This document shows positions 42,871 through 52,900 of a DNA stretch of 64,000 nt, piece by piece. Numbering within the stretch: position 1 is the stretch's first letter; each line of letters opens with the position of its first letter. The stretch comes from Bacillota bacterium (GTDB lineage: Bacteria > Bacillota > Clostridia > Lachnospirales > Lachnospiraceae). The notes below the pieces were generated by a model, which saw nothing but the letters and a program-made list of their open reading frames with translations, ran no database searches and had not been told where the DNA came from. Both the position numbers and the translations under genes were made by a program. The stretch spans positions 19,414 through 83,413 of the forward strand of contig JAMPHT010000009.1 of the NCBI GenBank assembly GCA_023663285.1, in the 5' to 3' direction.

Positions 42871-43517
42871 CAGAGAGTTTGCAGAACCTCCAGACTTTTA
42901 AACGTATGTCCCACGATTTTTTTCATATAATCCCCGGCTACCTGCCGAAGCTGTGCCAGAACGGAGTCTGTCACGGCAAAGGTGTACAATTTTTCCACCG
43001 GGCTTGCCGCTATGTATTGCAGCGCGTATATGGTAGATTCCTCAAGCCGCCTGTCAGCAGGCGGTCCCGGAAACTCTCCGTTGATTGCGATTGCCTTACA
43101 TTCAAAAATACACTGCACCAGAGGGTTGGGCAGGCTGTCTGCGCAGAGCGCCCGAAGCGACTGATACAGCAATTTCATCATTTCTCTTTCGTCATTGTTT
43201 TCTCTGGTATAATAATCCGCCACCTCGGCAAAGTACATACCGTAACAGGCGCCCTCGTAATCCGTCCGAAGCTCCTCGAAATAATTCTGAATATCCGCCT
43301 CTGCAAGGGTGTATGAATTCTTTCCCTCATAAAGCTTGAATCTGCCGAAAGAAAAGGGCGCCGCTGCCGCCGCCAGCTTATTGCCCGGCCGCCTGGCGCC
43401 TCTGGCAAACGCGGAGAGCTTACCCCTCTCCCTGGTCAAAATGCTGATATGTCTGTCGTACTCCCCCACGGGAGACTGCTTCAATACGATTCCCGTCACT
43501 ATGATATATTCCTGCAT
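42867..43517 (-). CDS. recO: DNA repair protein RecO
   Basis: Mediator that helps load RecA on SSB-coated single strands in the RecFOR pathway. It has an N-terminal OB fold (about 1-80; IVTGIVLKQSPVGEYDRHISILT and KLSAFARGARRPGNKL are characteristic) and a helical C-terminal domain. The four-Cys zinc motif of some RecO proteins is not evident. Start ATG 43517 (MQEYIIVTG) is used, with GGGAG upstream. The C-terminal part of the yqzL frame overlaps the first 98 nt. Confidence 0.93.
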   Translation of the reverse strand: MQEYIIVTGIVLKQSPVGEYDRHISILTRERGKLSAFARGARRPGNKLAAAAAPFSFGRFKLYEGKNSYTLAEADIQNYFEELRTDYEGACYGMYFAEVADYYTRENNDEREMMKLLYQSLRALCADSLPNPLVQCIFECKAIAINGEFPGPPADRRLEESTIYALQYIAASPVEKLYTFAVTDSVLAQLRQVAGDYMKKIVGHTFKSLEVLQTLC

Positions 43518-43638
43518 ACAAGGCTTCTCCCGATGGGTTCTTTCCTGCGCTTTCCCCGTTTCCCCCGCCGGAGACAAACGACAGATAATCCTCTATCTTC
43601 CCGCTGTTTTCAAACCGCTTCCAGTATTCCATGTTCAT
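43420..43638 (-). CDS. yqzL: YqzL-like small protein
   Basis: A 72-aa protein between era and recO, the position of yqzL in Bacillus and many Firmicutes. The N-terminal MNMEYWKRFENSGKIEDYLSF segment matches the short conserved YqzL pattern (aromatic start, TG-D-I-Y-L type core). The tail (residues 23-72) is unconserved and overlaps the start of recO in another frame. Function is unknown. Start ATG 43638 has GGGGG 8 nt upstream; several other ATGs lie nearby. Confidence 0.65.
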   Translation of the reverse strand: MNMEYWKRFENSGKIEDYLSFVSGGGNGESAGKNPSGEALYAGIYHSDGNRIEAVSRGGVRQTYQHFDQGEG

Positions 43639-43710
43639 CTGCATATCCCCCGATCCCATTTGTATGAAGGCTTCCTGCCTGATAAGTAGAATTTGCAGAT
43701 TTCCCGTTTT

Positions 43711-44622
43711 CTATTCCTTGATCTCCTTCGGATCATATCCAAAATTTTTCAGAAGATAATCGCTGTCTCTCCAGTCCTTTTTCACCTTTACCCAAAGCTT
43801 AAGATTGACCTGCATCTCCAACAGCTCCTCGATCTCCGGCCTTGCGGCGGAACCGATTTTTTTAAGCATTGCGCCGCCTTTTCCGATAATGATCCCCTTG
43901 TGGGACTCTCTTTCACATACGATGGTGGCTTCAATATGGCAGATCTTTCCTCTTTCCTTCATGCTCTCCACCATCACTGCCACACCGTGGGGAATTTCCT
44001 CCTGCAGCAGGCGCAGTGCCTTCTCCCGAACCAGCTCCGCCACGATCTGCCGCATGGGCTGATCCGTAATGGTATCTTCGTCATAAAATGCCGGTCCATA
44101 TGGCAGATATTTGAAAATGCACTGCACCAGTTCCTCCGTATTGCTCCCTTTCAGGGCAGAGACAGGCACGATCTCCTGAAAGTCCAGTTCCCCGCGGTAG
44201 GTATCTATAAAAGAAAAAATTTCCTCCTTCTTTACGGTATCCGTCTTGTTGATAACCAAAATAACGGGTGTTTTTGTTTTTTTCAGCTGTTCTATGATAT
44301 GACGCTCCCCCGCGCCGATATAATTGGTAGGCTCCACCAGCCAGAGCACCACATCCACATCCGCCAGGGTACGCTCCGCCACATTCACCATATAATCTCC
44401 CAGTTTATTCTTTGACTTATGTATGCCGGGTGTATCTAAGAACACGATCTGCCCCTCCTGCCTGGTAAGCACCGTCTGAATACGGTTCCTGGTGGTCTGG
44501 GGCTTGCTGGAGGTGATCGCTATTTTTTGCCCGATAAGCCGGTTCATCAATGTGGACTTTCCCACATTGGGCCTTCCGATCAAAGCTGCAAAGCCCGCTT
44601 TCAGGGAACAATTCTCGTTCAT
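43711..44622 (-). CDS. era: GTPase Era
   Basis: Ribosome-assembly GTPase that binds the 3' end of 16S rRNA. It has 303 residues. G motifs are GRPNVGKST (G1, about 16-24), DTPGIH (G3), NKTD (G4) and SALKG (G5). The KH domain occupies about 210-290 with GKGGAMLKKIG. The AAAGGAG ribosome binding site precedes ATG 44622. It is followed by yqzL and recO. Confidence 0.97.
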   Translation of the reverse strand: MNENCSLKAGFAALIGRPNVGKSTLMNRLIGQKIAITSSKPQTTRNRIQTVLTRQEGQIVFLDTPGIHKSKNKLGDYMVNVAERTLADVDVVLWLVEPTNYIGAGERHIIEQLKKTKTPVILVINKTDTVKKEEIFSFIDTYRGELDFQEIVPVSALKGSNTEELVQCIFKYLPYGPAFYDEDTITDQPMRQIVAELVREKALRLLQEEIPHGVAVMVESMKERGKICHIEATIVCERESHKGIIIGKGGAMLKKIGSAARPEIEELLEMQVNLKLWVKVKKDWRDSDYLLKNFGYDPKEIKE

Positions 44623-44647
44623 CGGTTTCTCCTTTACAGATATATAT

Positions 44648-44680
44648 CCGGCTGATGCCTTTTAGTCTGGCATCAGCCGG
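44648..44680 (-). terminator. Hairpin between the M16C peptidase gene and era
   Basis: A perfect 12-bp stem, CCGGCTGATGCC (44648-44659) with GGCATCAGCCGG (44669-44680), around a 9-nt loop. No T tract follows, so it may be a terminator or an mRNA-stability element. Confidence 0.6.
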
Positions 44681-44711
44681 ATGTTTCCGCCTATGATATC
44701 TTCGGTATGAC

Positions 44712-47627
44712 TTACAACAGACTCTCCACCTTCGCAAATCTTTCTTTCTCTGCCGCGATCTGCTGCTCATTGCCCACGACACACAGGAACTCATCATCCA
44801 TAAATGCTCTGACATACCTGGAAAGCTCCCGTATATCCTCCGGCGCCGCATCCAGTACCTGATCCCTGGATTTCTGCAGCATTTCCGGGGTGATCCCGGT
44901 AAAATAATACTGCCTGGAACGAAGTCCCTTGCCTGCCGCGGTGAGGGGGGTATCCAGTTCACTGATCGCACCGATGATATACTGGGTCATGGTCCGCTCA
45001 TCCGCTTCATAATCTGCAATAAAATCCGCCGCCTTTTCAAACACATCCACGGTCTGCCCCAGATTCGGATCCCGGTAAGAGCAGAAATAACTGCCGCCAT
45101 CCCTGGAAAATCCGCAGAAGCAGCCGTAAGCGCCGCCCTTGACCCGGACATTGACCCACAGATATTCATAGCCCATCATGACACGCAGCACGTTTAATGC
45201 TCCGGTATAGGGAAGTCCCTTTTTTCTGAAATTGCCTGCCCTGCATACATAGTCCACCTGGCCGGGAGTGGTAAAGCCCTCGTTCTTCTTTACAGGCACA
45301 GGGGCATAAGCCGCCTTTTCCACCTCACAGGTATACAGCTTTGCCTTCAGAGCCGCCACAGGCCCTTCCAGCTTCTCCAGGGCAGCGGCTTCACCCGTAA
45401 AGTCGATCATCAGGTTCTCAGGACGGAATATCATCTTACAGAGGGTCTGAAGCTTCTCGATAAGCTCCTCCTTCTTCTCCTCAAACTTCCCTTCCAGTTC
45501 ACAGGTCAGACGGTACTGATCTACGCCGCTCACCGCTTCCTCTACAGCATCCTTGACGCTGCCGTAGGAAAGAGCTCTGGAAATCGCCACCCCATGCCCT
45601 GCCTGGTTTACATATTCACGGAACTTGGAATTGTTCTCGGCAAGAATTTCCTTCAGCCTCTTTGCATCCGTAAAGTCCGTGGTCAGGATCAGCTCCTCCA
45701 TAAGCTCTATGGCCCTGGGCAGATTCTCGTACAACGCCTTGGTGCAGACCTCCATTGTCATGGTATATCTGCCGTCGTTCTCTGCGCTCCCGTAATTGTT
45801 CTGGGCCACAAAGATCTCGCCTGTCACCAGATTGACCTCACTGCACAGATCCCCGTAAGTGTGTTTTGCCGTGTCCATATTGAAAAATACGTTTTTCAAC
45901 AGGCCCAAATAGGGGAAATACGCCTCCGGTATGTCCTTTATCTTAAATATCAGCCGGAAATAACCGATGCCGTTGGTAAAAATTTCATGGTGCAGCGCAA
46001 AAGTATCTCCCAGCTTTTTCTCCTGATTATAGACAGGCGCCGCCTGACGCTTCAGATCCGCCCTGCTCAACAGGGGGATCTTCGCTATATCTTCCGGCGC
46101 ATCCGGCGTTTCCCGGAAGGTATTCAGCCGCTCCATCATAGTGCGGACCTCCGCAAGCTCCTGCTCGCTCATGCTTTTCCTTATCTTCGCCAGCTTTTCC
46201 TTCAGAGCCGCTTCCTGCTTTGCGGCAAGCCCCTCCCTGGGCAGAAGGATGACCGTGGCAGAATGAGGATTCTCCAGAATATACTTCCGGATAATCTGCT
46301 CAAAATATCCCTCCTTCGCTTTCTTTCTCAGCGCCTTATAGGTTTCATTTGCCTCAATGTGGATAAAGGGCTTTTCATCATCATACAGCCAGCTGTCCAG
46401 CATCTGCAGGCCGTACATCAGTCCCTTTGGCGTGGTTCCGAAATCCGCCTCCCGATACTTGAATTCAAAATGGTTGATGGCGGAAAGCAGGGCTTTCTCG
46501 TCAAAACCGTTCTTTACAATGCCCTCCAGCACCTCCCGAATGACGCCCTTGAACTCTTCTTCCTTCGCCGCAGAGGTTCCCTTTGCCACCACGCCGAAAT
46601 ATGGCTGCTTGACGCCGTTGTCATACATACTGAAAACATCCTTGCCTATCCCCCTGTTGATCAGCGCCTGCTTCAAGGGCGCTCCGGGGACGGTACAAAG
46701 CGCAAAATCCAGCACCTTCATGGCAATCACAAGCTCCCTGTCCAGACAGTCCCCCGCCGAGAAGCACTGTGCCAGATAGGTGTTTTCCTCCGGGTCCTCC
46801 CCGCTGCTCAACGGGATCTCCTTTACATGGCGGACCGGCTCTTTAAAAACAGGCTCCTCCGTAATTTCGGAATCCACCTTCAGATAATCAAATTTTGACA
46901 GATACTGCTCGTCGATATAGGTCAGCTTCTCCGCCATATCCATATCGCCGTAAAGATAAATATAGCTGTTGGAGGGATGATAGTAGGTCCTGTGGAACTC
47001 CAGGAACTGCTCGTAGCTCAGATCCGGAATGTTTTCCGGGTCGCCGCCGGACTCCACCCCATAGGTGGTGTGGGGATACAGCGCTGTGGGTACCTCCCGC
47101 CACAGTATACTGTCAGGATTGGAGAAAGCTCCCTTCATCTCATTGTATACCACGCCGTTGTATATCAGCTCTCCCTGATCGTTCAGTTCATAGTGCCAGC
47201 CCTCCTGCCTGAAGATCGCCTCGTTCTGGTAGGTATTGGGGTAAAAAACCGCGTCCAGATAAACGTGCATCAGATTCTGGAAGTCCTTGTCATTGCAGCT
47301 TGCCACGGGATACACCGTCTTGTCCGCATAAGTCATGGCATTCAGAAAAGTATTCAGGGAGCCCTTCACCAGCTCCACAAAAGGATCCTTCACAGGAAAG
47401 TCCCTGGAACCGCAGAGCACGGAATGCTCCGTGATATGCGCAACGCCTGTGGAATCCTTAGGCGTAGTACGAAAGCCGATATAAAAAACCTTATTGTCGT
47501 CATTGTTGGAAATCAGCGCCACCCTTGCTCCGGTCTTTTTATGCCGGCAGAGATAGGTCACGCTGTCAATGTCCTTTATCTCCCTCCTTTCCAATACCTC
47601 GTAAGCGGTCAAATCTTCTACTCTCAT
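44712..47627 (-). CDS. M16C-family zinc peptidase (presequence protease-like)
   Basis: A 971-aa peptidase related to mitochondrial PreP and to bacterial HypA/Cym1-type proteins. The inverted zinc motif HITEH has His64, Glu67 and His68. Four peptidase-like halves and the M16C-associated central region (about 450-700) are present, and the C-terminal end carries a typical CGFSRDGGSYFCSYRDPN segment. It likely degrades unstructured peptides in the cytoplasm because no signal is seen. It is the last gene of a run with the sigma-like and rhomboid-like genes. Confidence 0.93.
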   Translation of the reverse strand: MRVEDLTAYEVLERREIKDIDSVTYLCRHKKTGARVALISNNDDNKVFYIGFRTTPKDSTGVAHITEHSVLCGSRDFPVKDPFVELVKGSLNTFLNAMTYADKTVYPVASCNDKDFQNLMHVYLDAVFYPNTYQNEAIFRQEGWHYELNDQGELIYNGVVYNEMKGAFSNPDSILWREVPTALYPHTTYGVESGGDPENIPDLSYEQFLEFHRTYYHPSNSYIYLYGDMDMAEKLTYIDEQYLSKFDYLKVDSEITEEPVFKEPVRHVKEIPLSSGEDPEENTYLAQCFSAGDCLDRELVIAMKVLDFALCTVPGAPLKQALINRGIGKDVFSMYDNGVKQPYFGVVAKGTSAAKEEEFKGVIREVLEGIVKNGFDEKALLSAINHFEFKYREADFGTTPKGLMYGLQMLDSWLYDDEKPFIHIEANETYKALRKKAKEGYFEQIIRKYILENPHSATVILLPREGLAAKQEAALKEKLAKIRKSMSEQELAEVRTMMERLNTFRETPDAPEDIAKIPLLSRADLKRQAAPVYNQEKKLGDTFALHHEIFTNGIGYFRLIFKIKDIPEAYFPYLGLLKNVFFNMDTAKHTYGDLCSEVNLVTGEIFVAQNNYGSAENDGRYTMTMEVCTKALYENLPRAIELMEELILTTDFTDAKRLKEILAENNSKFREYVNQAGHGVAISRALSYGSVKDAVEEAVSGVDQYRLTCELEGKFEEKKEELIEKLQTLCKMIFRPENLMIDFTGEAAALEKLEGPVAALKAKLYTCEVEKAAYAPVPVKKNEGFTTPGQVDYVCRAGNFRKKGLPYTGALNVLRVMMGYEYLWVNVRVKGGAYGCFCGFSRDGGSYFCSYRDPNLGQTVDVFEKAADFIADYEADERTMTQYIIGAISELDTPLTAAGKGLRSRQYYFTGITPEMLQKSRDQVLDAAPEDIRELSRYVRAFMDDEFLCVVGNEQQIAAEKERFAKVESLL

Positions 47628-47650
47628 CCTTCTTCTCCTTCATTTATTAT

Positions 47651-48070
47651 TTACAGCCCCACCAGAGCAAGCTTACTTACGGAAAGCTCCTGAATGACCA
47701 GCCCGCAGGCTTCCTTTTCTTCCTTTGTCATCCCCGTAAGCTGCTCTATGGTCAGCTGCTTTGTCACATATTCTCTTTTCCTTTTTCCAAGAGGACTTTT
47801 CCTCTCCTCGATCACATTGACCTTGATCCGGGCCTTCATCTGCCGATATAGCTTCACCAGGAATCCCCCGGACTCCAGATAGTACAGATGGCTCTCCAGT
47901 GTGTCCTCGCTGTCCGCCTCAGGCAAAATATATTTTTGCACCAGCATCCGGAATTTAAACAGCACATCCTCCGCCTCCAGCAGCTCCCCGAAGGTATACT
48001 TACAGCCCACATAAAGGCGGCCCACATCCTGCATACTGTATTTATAATCCTCATAAACTGTCTGATTCAT
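47651..48070 (-). CDS. Conserved hypothetical protein with acidic and basic segments
   Basis: A 139-aa protein that I cannot name. The N-terminal part (about 1-75) looks alpha-helical (KYTFGELLEAEDVLFKFRMLVQKYI). The centre has a very basic stretch (KSPLGKRKREYVTK). No signal or membrane segment is seen. Its start overlaps the end of the sigma-like gene by 20 nt, and the M16C gene follows 23 nt later, so it is likely co-translated with the sigma-like protein. A role as its partner or modulator is conceivable but unsupported. Confidence 0.7.
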   Translation of the reverse strand: MNQTVYEDYKYSMQDVGRLYVGCKYTFGELLEAEDVLFKFRMLVQKYILPEADSEDTLESHLYYLESGGFLVKLYRQMKARIKVNVIEERKSPLGKRKREYVTKQLTIEQLTGMTKEEKEACGLVIQELSVSKLALVGL

Positions 48071-48818
48071 GACTTGACCTCAACTGTATATCCTCGATTT
48101 TGTACCCGCTCATCCGGCAGGCGTCCAGGATTGCCTTCAGAGAAATCCCCGATTCCCTGGCCAGCTCCTCCGGCGTCACCTTTCTGTGTAGGGCCTCCGC
48201 CAGCTCTCCGGCCTTGTCCGCCACCAGATTCACTTTATCCGCCACCTTGCGGTCCGTCTTTTCGTTTGCCGCATTCTCCTGAATATGATCCTCCATGGCG
48301 TCCATCATCAGCCGTGCAAGCATTCCCGGCGCTTCGGAGGGCTTTTCCAGACTGCCCAGCATACTTACGCCCATGGCAAGGGCCAGATTTCCCTCTCCGA
48401 TCAGGTCCTCCAGAAATACTCCCTGTCCCGCGTAAAGCCTGGCTATGTCAACGGCATCCTTCAGATAGCAGTGTACCAGCTTCTGCTGCGCCTGAGATTC
48501 CCCCGCCATGGCGGACAGAGTGATCGCCTCAAGCTCCCCCTGACTGTATGTGGGCAGCGCGGCAATTTCATCCATATAATTCTGAAGATAGTTTTTCTCC
48601 TCATCTGTCAGATACTCGTCCAGATCCACAGGCTGCCCGACGCCAACCTTATGCTTCACCAGATAGTCAAACACCAGCTGCAGCTGCTCTTCTCCCAACT
48701 GCTGCCCTGCAAACGCTTCCCTGACCTGCTCTTCACTGACGCAGTTTCCCTGCTCCCGCGCCTTTGCCCGCACCTCCTCCAGCGTCCGGGCAAATAATAC
48801 TTCTCTGCTCTGGCTCAT
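48051..48818 (-). CDS. Sigma-70-like protein lacking the promoter-recognition regions
   Basis: A 255-aa protein. The N-terminal part (about 1-75) resembles the helical region 1.1 of primary sigma factors (SREVLFARTLEEVRAKAREQG). Residues about 85-155 resemble regions 1.2-2.2: YLKDAVDIARLYAGQGVFLEDLIGEGNLALAMG is the core-binding pattern. A short region-3-like HTH (RKVTPEELARESGISLKAIL) is near 215-234. The aromatic -10-melting motif of region 2.3-2.4 and the whole region 4 are missing, so it may not be a working sigma factor. It could be an anti-sigma or core-binding decoy. Start ATG 48818 has GGAGG upstream. Confidence 0.65.
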   Translation of the reverse strand: MSQSREVLFARTLEEVRAKAREQGNCVSEEQVREAFAGQQLGEEQLQLVFDYLVKHKVGVGQPVDLDEYLTDEEKNYLQNYMDEIAALPTYSQGELEAITLSAMAGESQAQQKLVHCYLKDAVDIARLYAGQGVFLEDLIGEGNLALAMGVSMLGSLEKPSEAPGMLARLMMDAMEDHIQENAANEKTDRKVADKVNLVADKAGELAEALHRKVTPEELARESGISLKAILDACRMSGYKIEDIQLRSSHESDSL

Positions 48819-48831
48819 GCCGCCTCCCTCC

Positions 48832-49725
48832 TCATGTCCTGTGCTGATGGGTATACAAATGTTCCTGGCAGTATTCATAATTTCCGTTGCACTTGGAGCA
48901 GAACCGGAATTCCAGCGTGGGATCGTCCTCCTCGGACCTGCCGCAGATGGCGCACTTATGCTTTGTGATCTTCGGGTTCGGATTCCGCCTGATATCTCTC
49001 TTAAATTCCATCTTCCGTTTAACCTGCTTCGGATTCAGGTGCATATGGTTCCTTGAGCGCAGCCAGAAAATCAGGAAATTCAGGAGGGATGCAGCGATAG
49101 CCGCCACGCCGAACCAGTACCAGACATAGCCGGATTTTCCCACCCTGAAATACCCCACCATCTGGTACACCAGCATAGCGCCGTAAATGATCCCTAAGAA
49201 CTTCACCTTAATGGGGATCACAAACATCAGCAGCACCTCTGCATTCGGAAAGGTTGCCGCATAAGCAAGAAATATGGACATATTGATAAAGTAGGTATTG
49301 AACTGACTTGCGCCAAGCGAACAGAGCCCCTTCATGACAACGGAAGCAGCTTCTCCGTAGGCCAGATAGAACACTCCCATACACAAAAAGCTTGCCGCAG
49401 CGGTCAGCAGGATACCCGTAAAAATATATACATTATACTGCCAGGTCCCCCACACCTTCTCCAGAGTGGTCCCCAGACTTAAGTAGAACATCAGCATGAT
49501 GATCGTAAAGAGATCAAAGGAAGAAGGCGGCGAGATGATCCATGTCACCAGCCTCCAGACCTGCCCGTGGAGGATCGCATAAGGGTCAAGGGTCATGTAC
49601 CCCATGATGGAGGGTGCCAGCCATTCCAAAAGATATCCGGCCACATAACAGCCGATCAATATAAACGTCAGATTCGGAATGGCATATCTCCCGAATTTCT
49701 TCTCCCATTTGCCCATATCATCCAT
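48832..49725 (-). CDS. Rhomboid-like membrane protein with C-terminal zinc ribbon
   Basis: A 297-aa protein with six hydrophobic helices (about 15-225), of the rhomboid/Derlin superfamily. No GxSG serine motif or catalytic His in a late helix is evident, although LGASQ occurs at about residue 148, so it is probably not a protease. The cytoplasmic tail (about 226-297) holds Cys/His pairs (CAIC, CSKC, CQEH) consistent with a zinc ribbon. It precedes the sigma-like gene and its ATG has AAAGGAG upstream. Confidence 0.78.
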   Translation of the reverse strand: MDDMGKWEKKFGRYAIPNLTFILIGCYVAGYLLEWLAPSIMGYMTLDPYAILHGQVWRLVTWIISPPSSFDLFTIIMLMFYLSLGTTLEKVWGTWQYNVYIFTGILLTAAASFLCMGVFYLAYGEAASVVMKGLCSLGASQFNTYFINMSIFLAYAATFPNAEVLLMFVIPIKVKFLGIIYGAMLVYQMVGYFRVGKSGYVWYWFGVAAIAASLLNFLIFWLRSRNHMHLNPKQVKRKMEFKRDIRRNPNPKITKHKCAICGRSEEDDPTLEFRFCSKCNGNYEYCQEHLYTHQHRT

Positions 49726-49786
49726 ACTCCTTTATCCGCTTTAAGCACACATACTGCCGCTGCATCTTCCGAAAAAACATGAATAC

Positions 49787-49815
49787 ATTGTACCATGCCC
49801 CACTTTATAAGTAAA
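49787..49815 (-). promoter_or_regulatory. Promoter of the rhomboid-like / sigma-like operon
   Basis: On the minus strand, TTTACT (49810-49815) is followed by 17 nt and TACAAT (49787-49792). Confidence 0.55.
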
Positions 49816-49879
49816 CCAAGCATTTCCAATTTTAATTAAAAAATCAGTATTTTAATAAACATTTCATCCCTTTGGTCCG

Positions 49880-49908
49880 TTGCTTTTTTTAGTTTCGTGT
49901 CGTATAAT
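49880..49908 (+). promoter_or_regulatory. Promoter of the activase gene
   Basis: TTGCTT (49880-49885) is followed by 17 nt and TATAAT (49903-49908). The AAGGA ribosome binding site lies 9 nt before ATG 49992. Confidence 0.75.
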
Positions 49909-49991
49909 AGCCTAGTGTGTCAGATCATGTCGGCACAGGCATCTGCGATAAATTTCAGGAAAAGCACCACCCACAGGAAGGACGTGTCTGT

Positions 49992-52900
49992 ATGGAAACA
50001 GTCAGCAAGGCTGCAGCTCTTGGCATCGATATCGGCTCCACCACCGTCAAGATAGCGATACTGGATGAACAGCATCATATTTTATTTTCCGATTATGAGC
50101 GCCATTACGCCAATATTCGGGAGACCCTCTCCTCACTTTTAAATAAAGCTTTAGGATCGCTGGGGAATCTGACTCTGTACCCCATGATCACCGGCTCCGG
50201 CGGCCTGACCCTGGCAAACCACCTGGGCGTTCCCTTTACCCAGGAGGTCATTGCCGTTGCCACCTCCTTAAAGGAGCTTGCCCCTGAGACCGACGTGGCT
50301 ATCGAGCTGGGCGGCGAGGACGCAAAAATAATTTATTTCGAGGACGGCAACGTGGAGCAGCGGATGAACGGTATCTGCGCCGGCGGCACCGGCTCCTTTA
50401 TAGACCAGATGGCGTCTCTGATCCAGACCGACGCCTCCGGCCTGAACGAATATGCAAAAAATTATAAGTCACTGTACGATATTGCCGCCCGCTGCGGCGT
50501 GTTTGCCAAGACGGACATCCAGCCCCTGATCAACGAGGGCGCTACCAAGGAGGACTTGTCCGCCTCCATCTTCCAGGCTGTGGTGAATCAGACTATCTCC
50601 GGCCTGGCCTGCGGCAAGCCCATCAGGGGGCACGTGGCGTTTTTAGGCGGTCCTCTGCACTTCCTGTCGGAGCTGAAGGCTGCCTTCATCCGCACCCTGA
50701 AGCTGGATCAGGAACACATTATCGACACGGACAACTCCCACCTGTTTGCCGCTATCGGCTCCGCGCTGAACGCAGACGGCAGCGTTTCCTTTACCATGGA
50801 GGAAATGGCGGGCAAGCTTTCCTCCGACATCAAAATGGAGTTTGAGGTAGAACGCATGGAGCCCCTGTTTGCAGACAGGGAAGCCTATGAAAGCTTTCGC
50901 GAACGCCACAGCCGCCATCACGTGGGCGCCGCAGAGCTTTCCTCCTATCGAGGAAACGCCTTTCTGGGCATAGACGCAGGCTCTACCACCACCAAGATCG
51001 CTCTGGTGGGCCAGGACGGGTCCCTGCTCTACTCCTTTTACAGCGGCAACGACGGAAGCCCCTTAAAGACTGCTATCGGCGCACTGAAAGAAATCTATGA
51101 GCAGCTGCCGGAGGACGTTCACATTGTCCGGGCCTGCTCCACAGGCTACGGCGAAGCACTGATGAAGGCTGCTTTCCTGCTGGACGACGGCGAAGTGGAA
51201 ACGGTAGCCCACTACTACGCGGCCGCTTTCTTTGATCCGGAGGTGGACTGTATCCTGGACATCGGCGGCCAGGACATGAAATGTATCAAGATCAAGGACC
51301 AGACGGTAGACAGCGTGCAGCTCAACGAGGCGTGCTCCTCCGGCTGCGGCTCCTTTATTGAAACCTTTGCAAAGTCCCTGAATTACAGCGTACAGGACTT
51401 TGCCCAGGCGGCTCTCTTTGCGGAGCATCCCATTGATTTGGGGACCCGCTGCACCGTATTTATGAATTCCAAGGTAAAGCAGGCCCAGAAGGAAGGCGCC
51501 AGCGTGGCGGATATTTCCGCCGGACTGGCCTATTCCGTCATCAAAAATGCCCTGTTCAAGGTCATCAAGGTATCCGACGCCTCTGAGCTTGGCAGAAATA
51601 TCGTGGTCCAGGGCGGCACTTTCTATAATGACGCCGTTCTGCGCAGCTTTGAAAAGATTGCGGACTGCGAAGCCATCCGTCCTGACATTGCGGGCATTAT
51701 GGGCGCCTTTGGCGCTGCCCTGATTGCAAGGGAGCGCTATGAGGAAGGCACACAGAGCAGTATGCTTTCCTACGAAAAGCTCTGCGCGCTTAAATATGAG
51801 ACCAGCATGGCAAAGTGCAGAGGCTGCACCAACAGCTGCAGGCTCACCATCAACAAGTTTTCCGGCGGACGACAGTTTATCTCCGGCAACCGCTGCGAGC
51901 GGGGCGTCGGCGGTCAGAAAAATGCAAACAATGTACCCAACCTGTTTGAGTACAAGCTGCAGAGACTCTTCTCCTATCCTTCCCTGGAGCCCACCCAGGC
52001 TCCAAGAGGCTCAGTGGGTATTCCCAGAGTCCTGAATATGTATGAAAATTATCCCTTCTGGCATACATTTTTCACCAGCTTAGGCTACCGGGTGGTGCTT
52101 TCCCCCAGCTCCAACCGCAAGATCTACGAGCTGGGTATAGAGTCCATTCCCAGCGAGTCGGAGTGCTACCCCGCCAAGCTGGCTCACGGCCATGTCACCT
52201 GGCTGATCAGACAGGGAGTGGATTTTATCTTCTACCCTGCCCTGTTTTACGAGCGAAACGAGGTGCCGGAGGCAAACAACCATTACAACTGTCCCATTGT
52301 CACCTCCTACTCTGAAAATATCAAAAATAACGTGGAAGAAATTTCCGGCGGAAGCTTCCGGCTGCGGAATCCTTTCATGTCCTTCCGGGACATTGACACC
52401 GTGACCCAGGCGCTGCTGAAAGAATTTTCCGAGCTTCCCGCCGAGGAGGTACAAAGCGCCGCCAGGCTCGCCTGGGAAGAGCTGGGCGCAGCCCGGAAAG
52501 ACATTCAAAGAAAAGGCGAGGAAACCTTAAAATTCCTGGAGGATACAGGGAAGCGCGGTATTGTGCTGGCAGGCCGCCCTTACCATATCGATCCGGAAAT
52601 CAACCACGGAATTCCCGAACTGATCACTTCCTTTGATATGGCGGTGCTGACGGAGGATTCCATCTCCCATCTGGGCGCTCCGGAGCGGCCGTTGATCGTC
52701 TCGGACCAGTGGATGTACCATTCCCGGCTTTATGCCGCCGCAAGCTTTGTAAAGCAAAGGGACGATTTGGATCTGATACAGCTGAATTCTTTCGGCTGCG
52801 GCCTGGATGCGGTGACCACCGACCAGGTGAACGACATTTTATCCGGCTCCGGCAAGATCTATACCTGCCTGAAGATCGACGAGGTAAATAACCTGGGAGC

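Noticed and set aside
48832-49725. Active rhomboid protease
   Set aside because: No GxSG serine motif or matching His is evident, so only a rhomboid-like fold is claimed.
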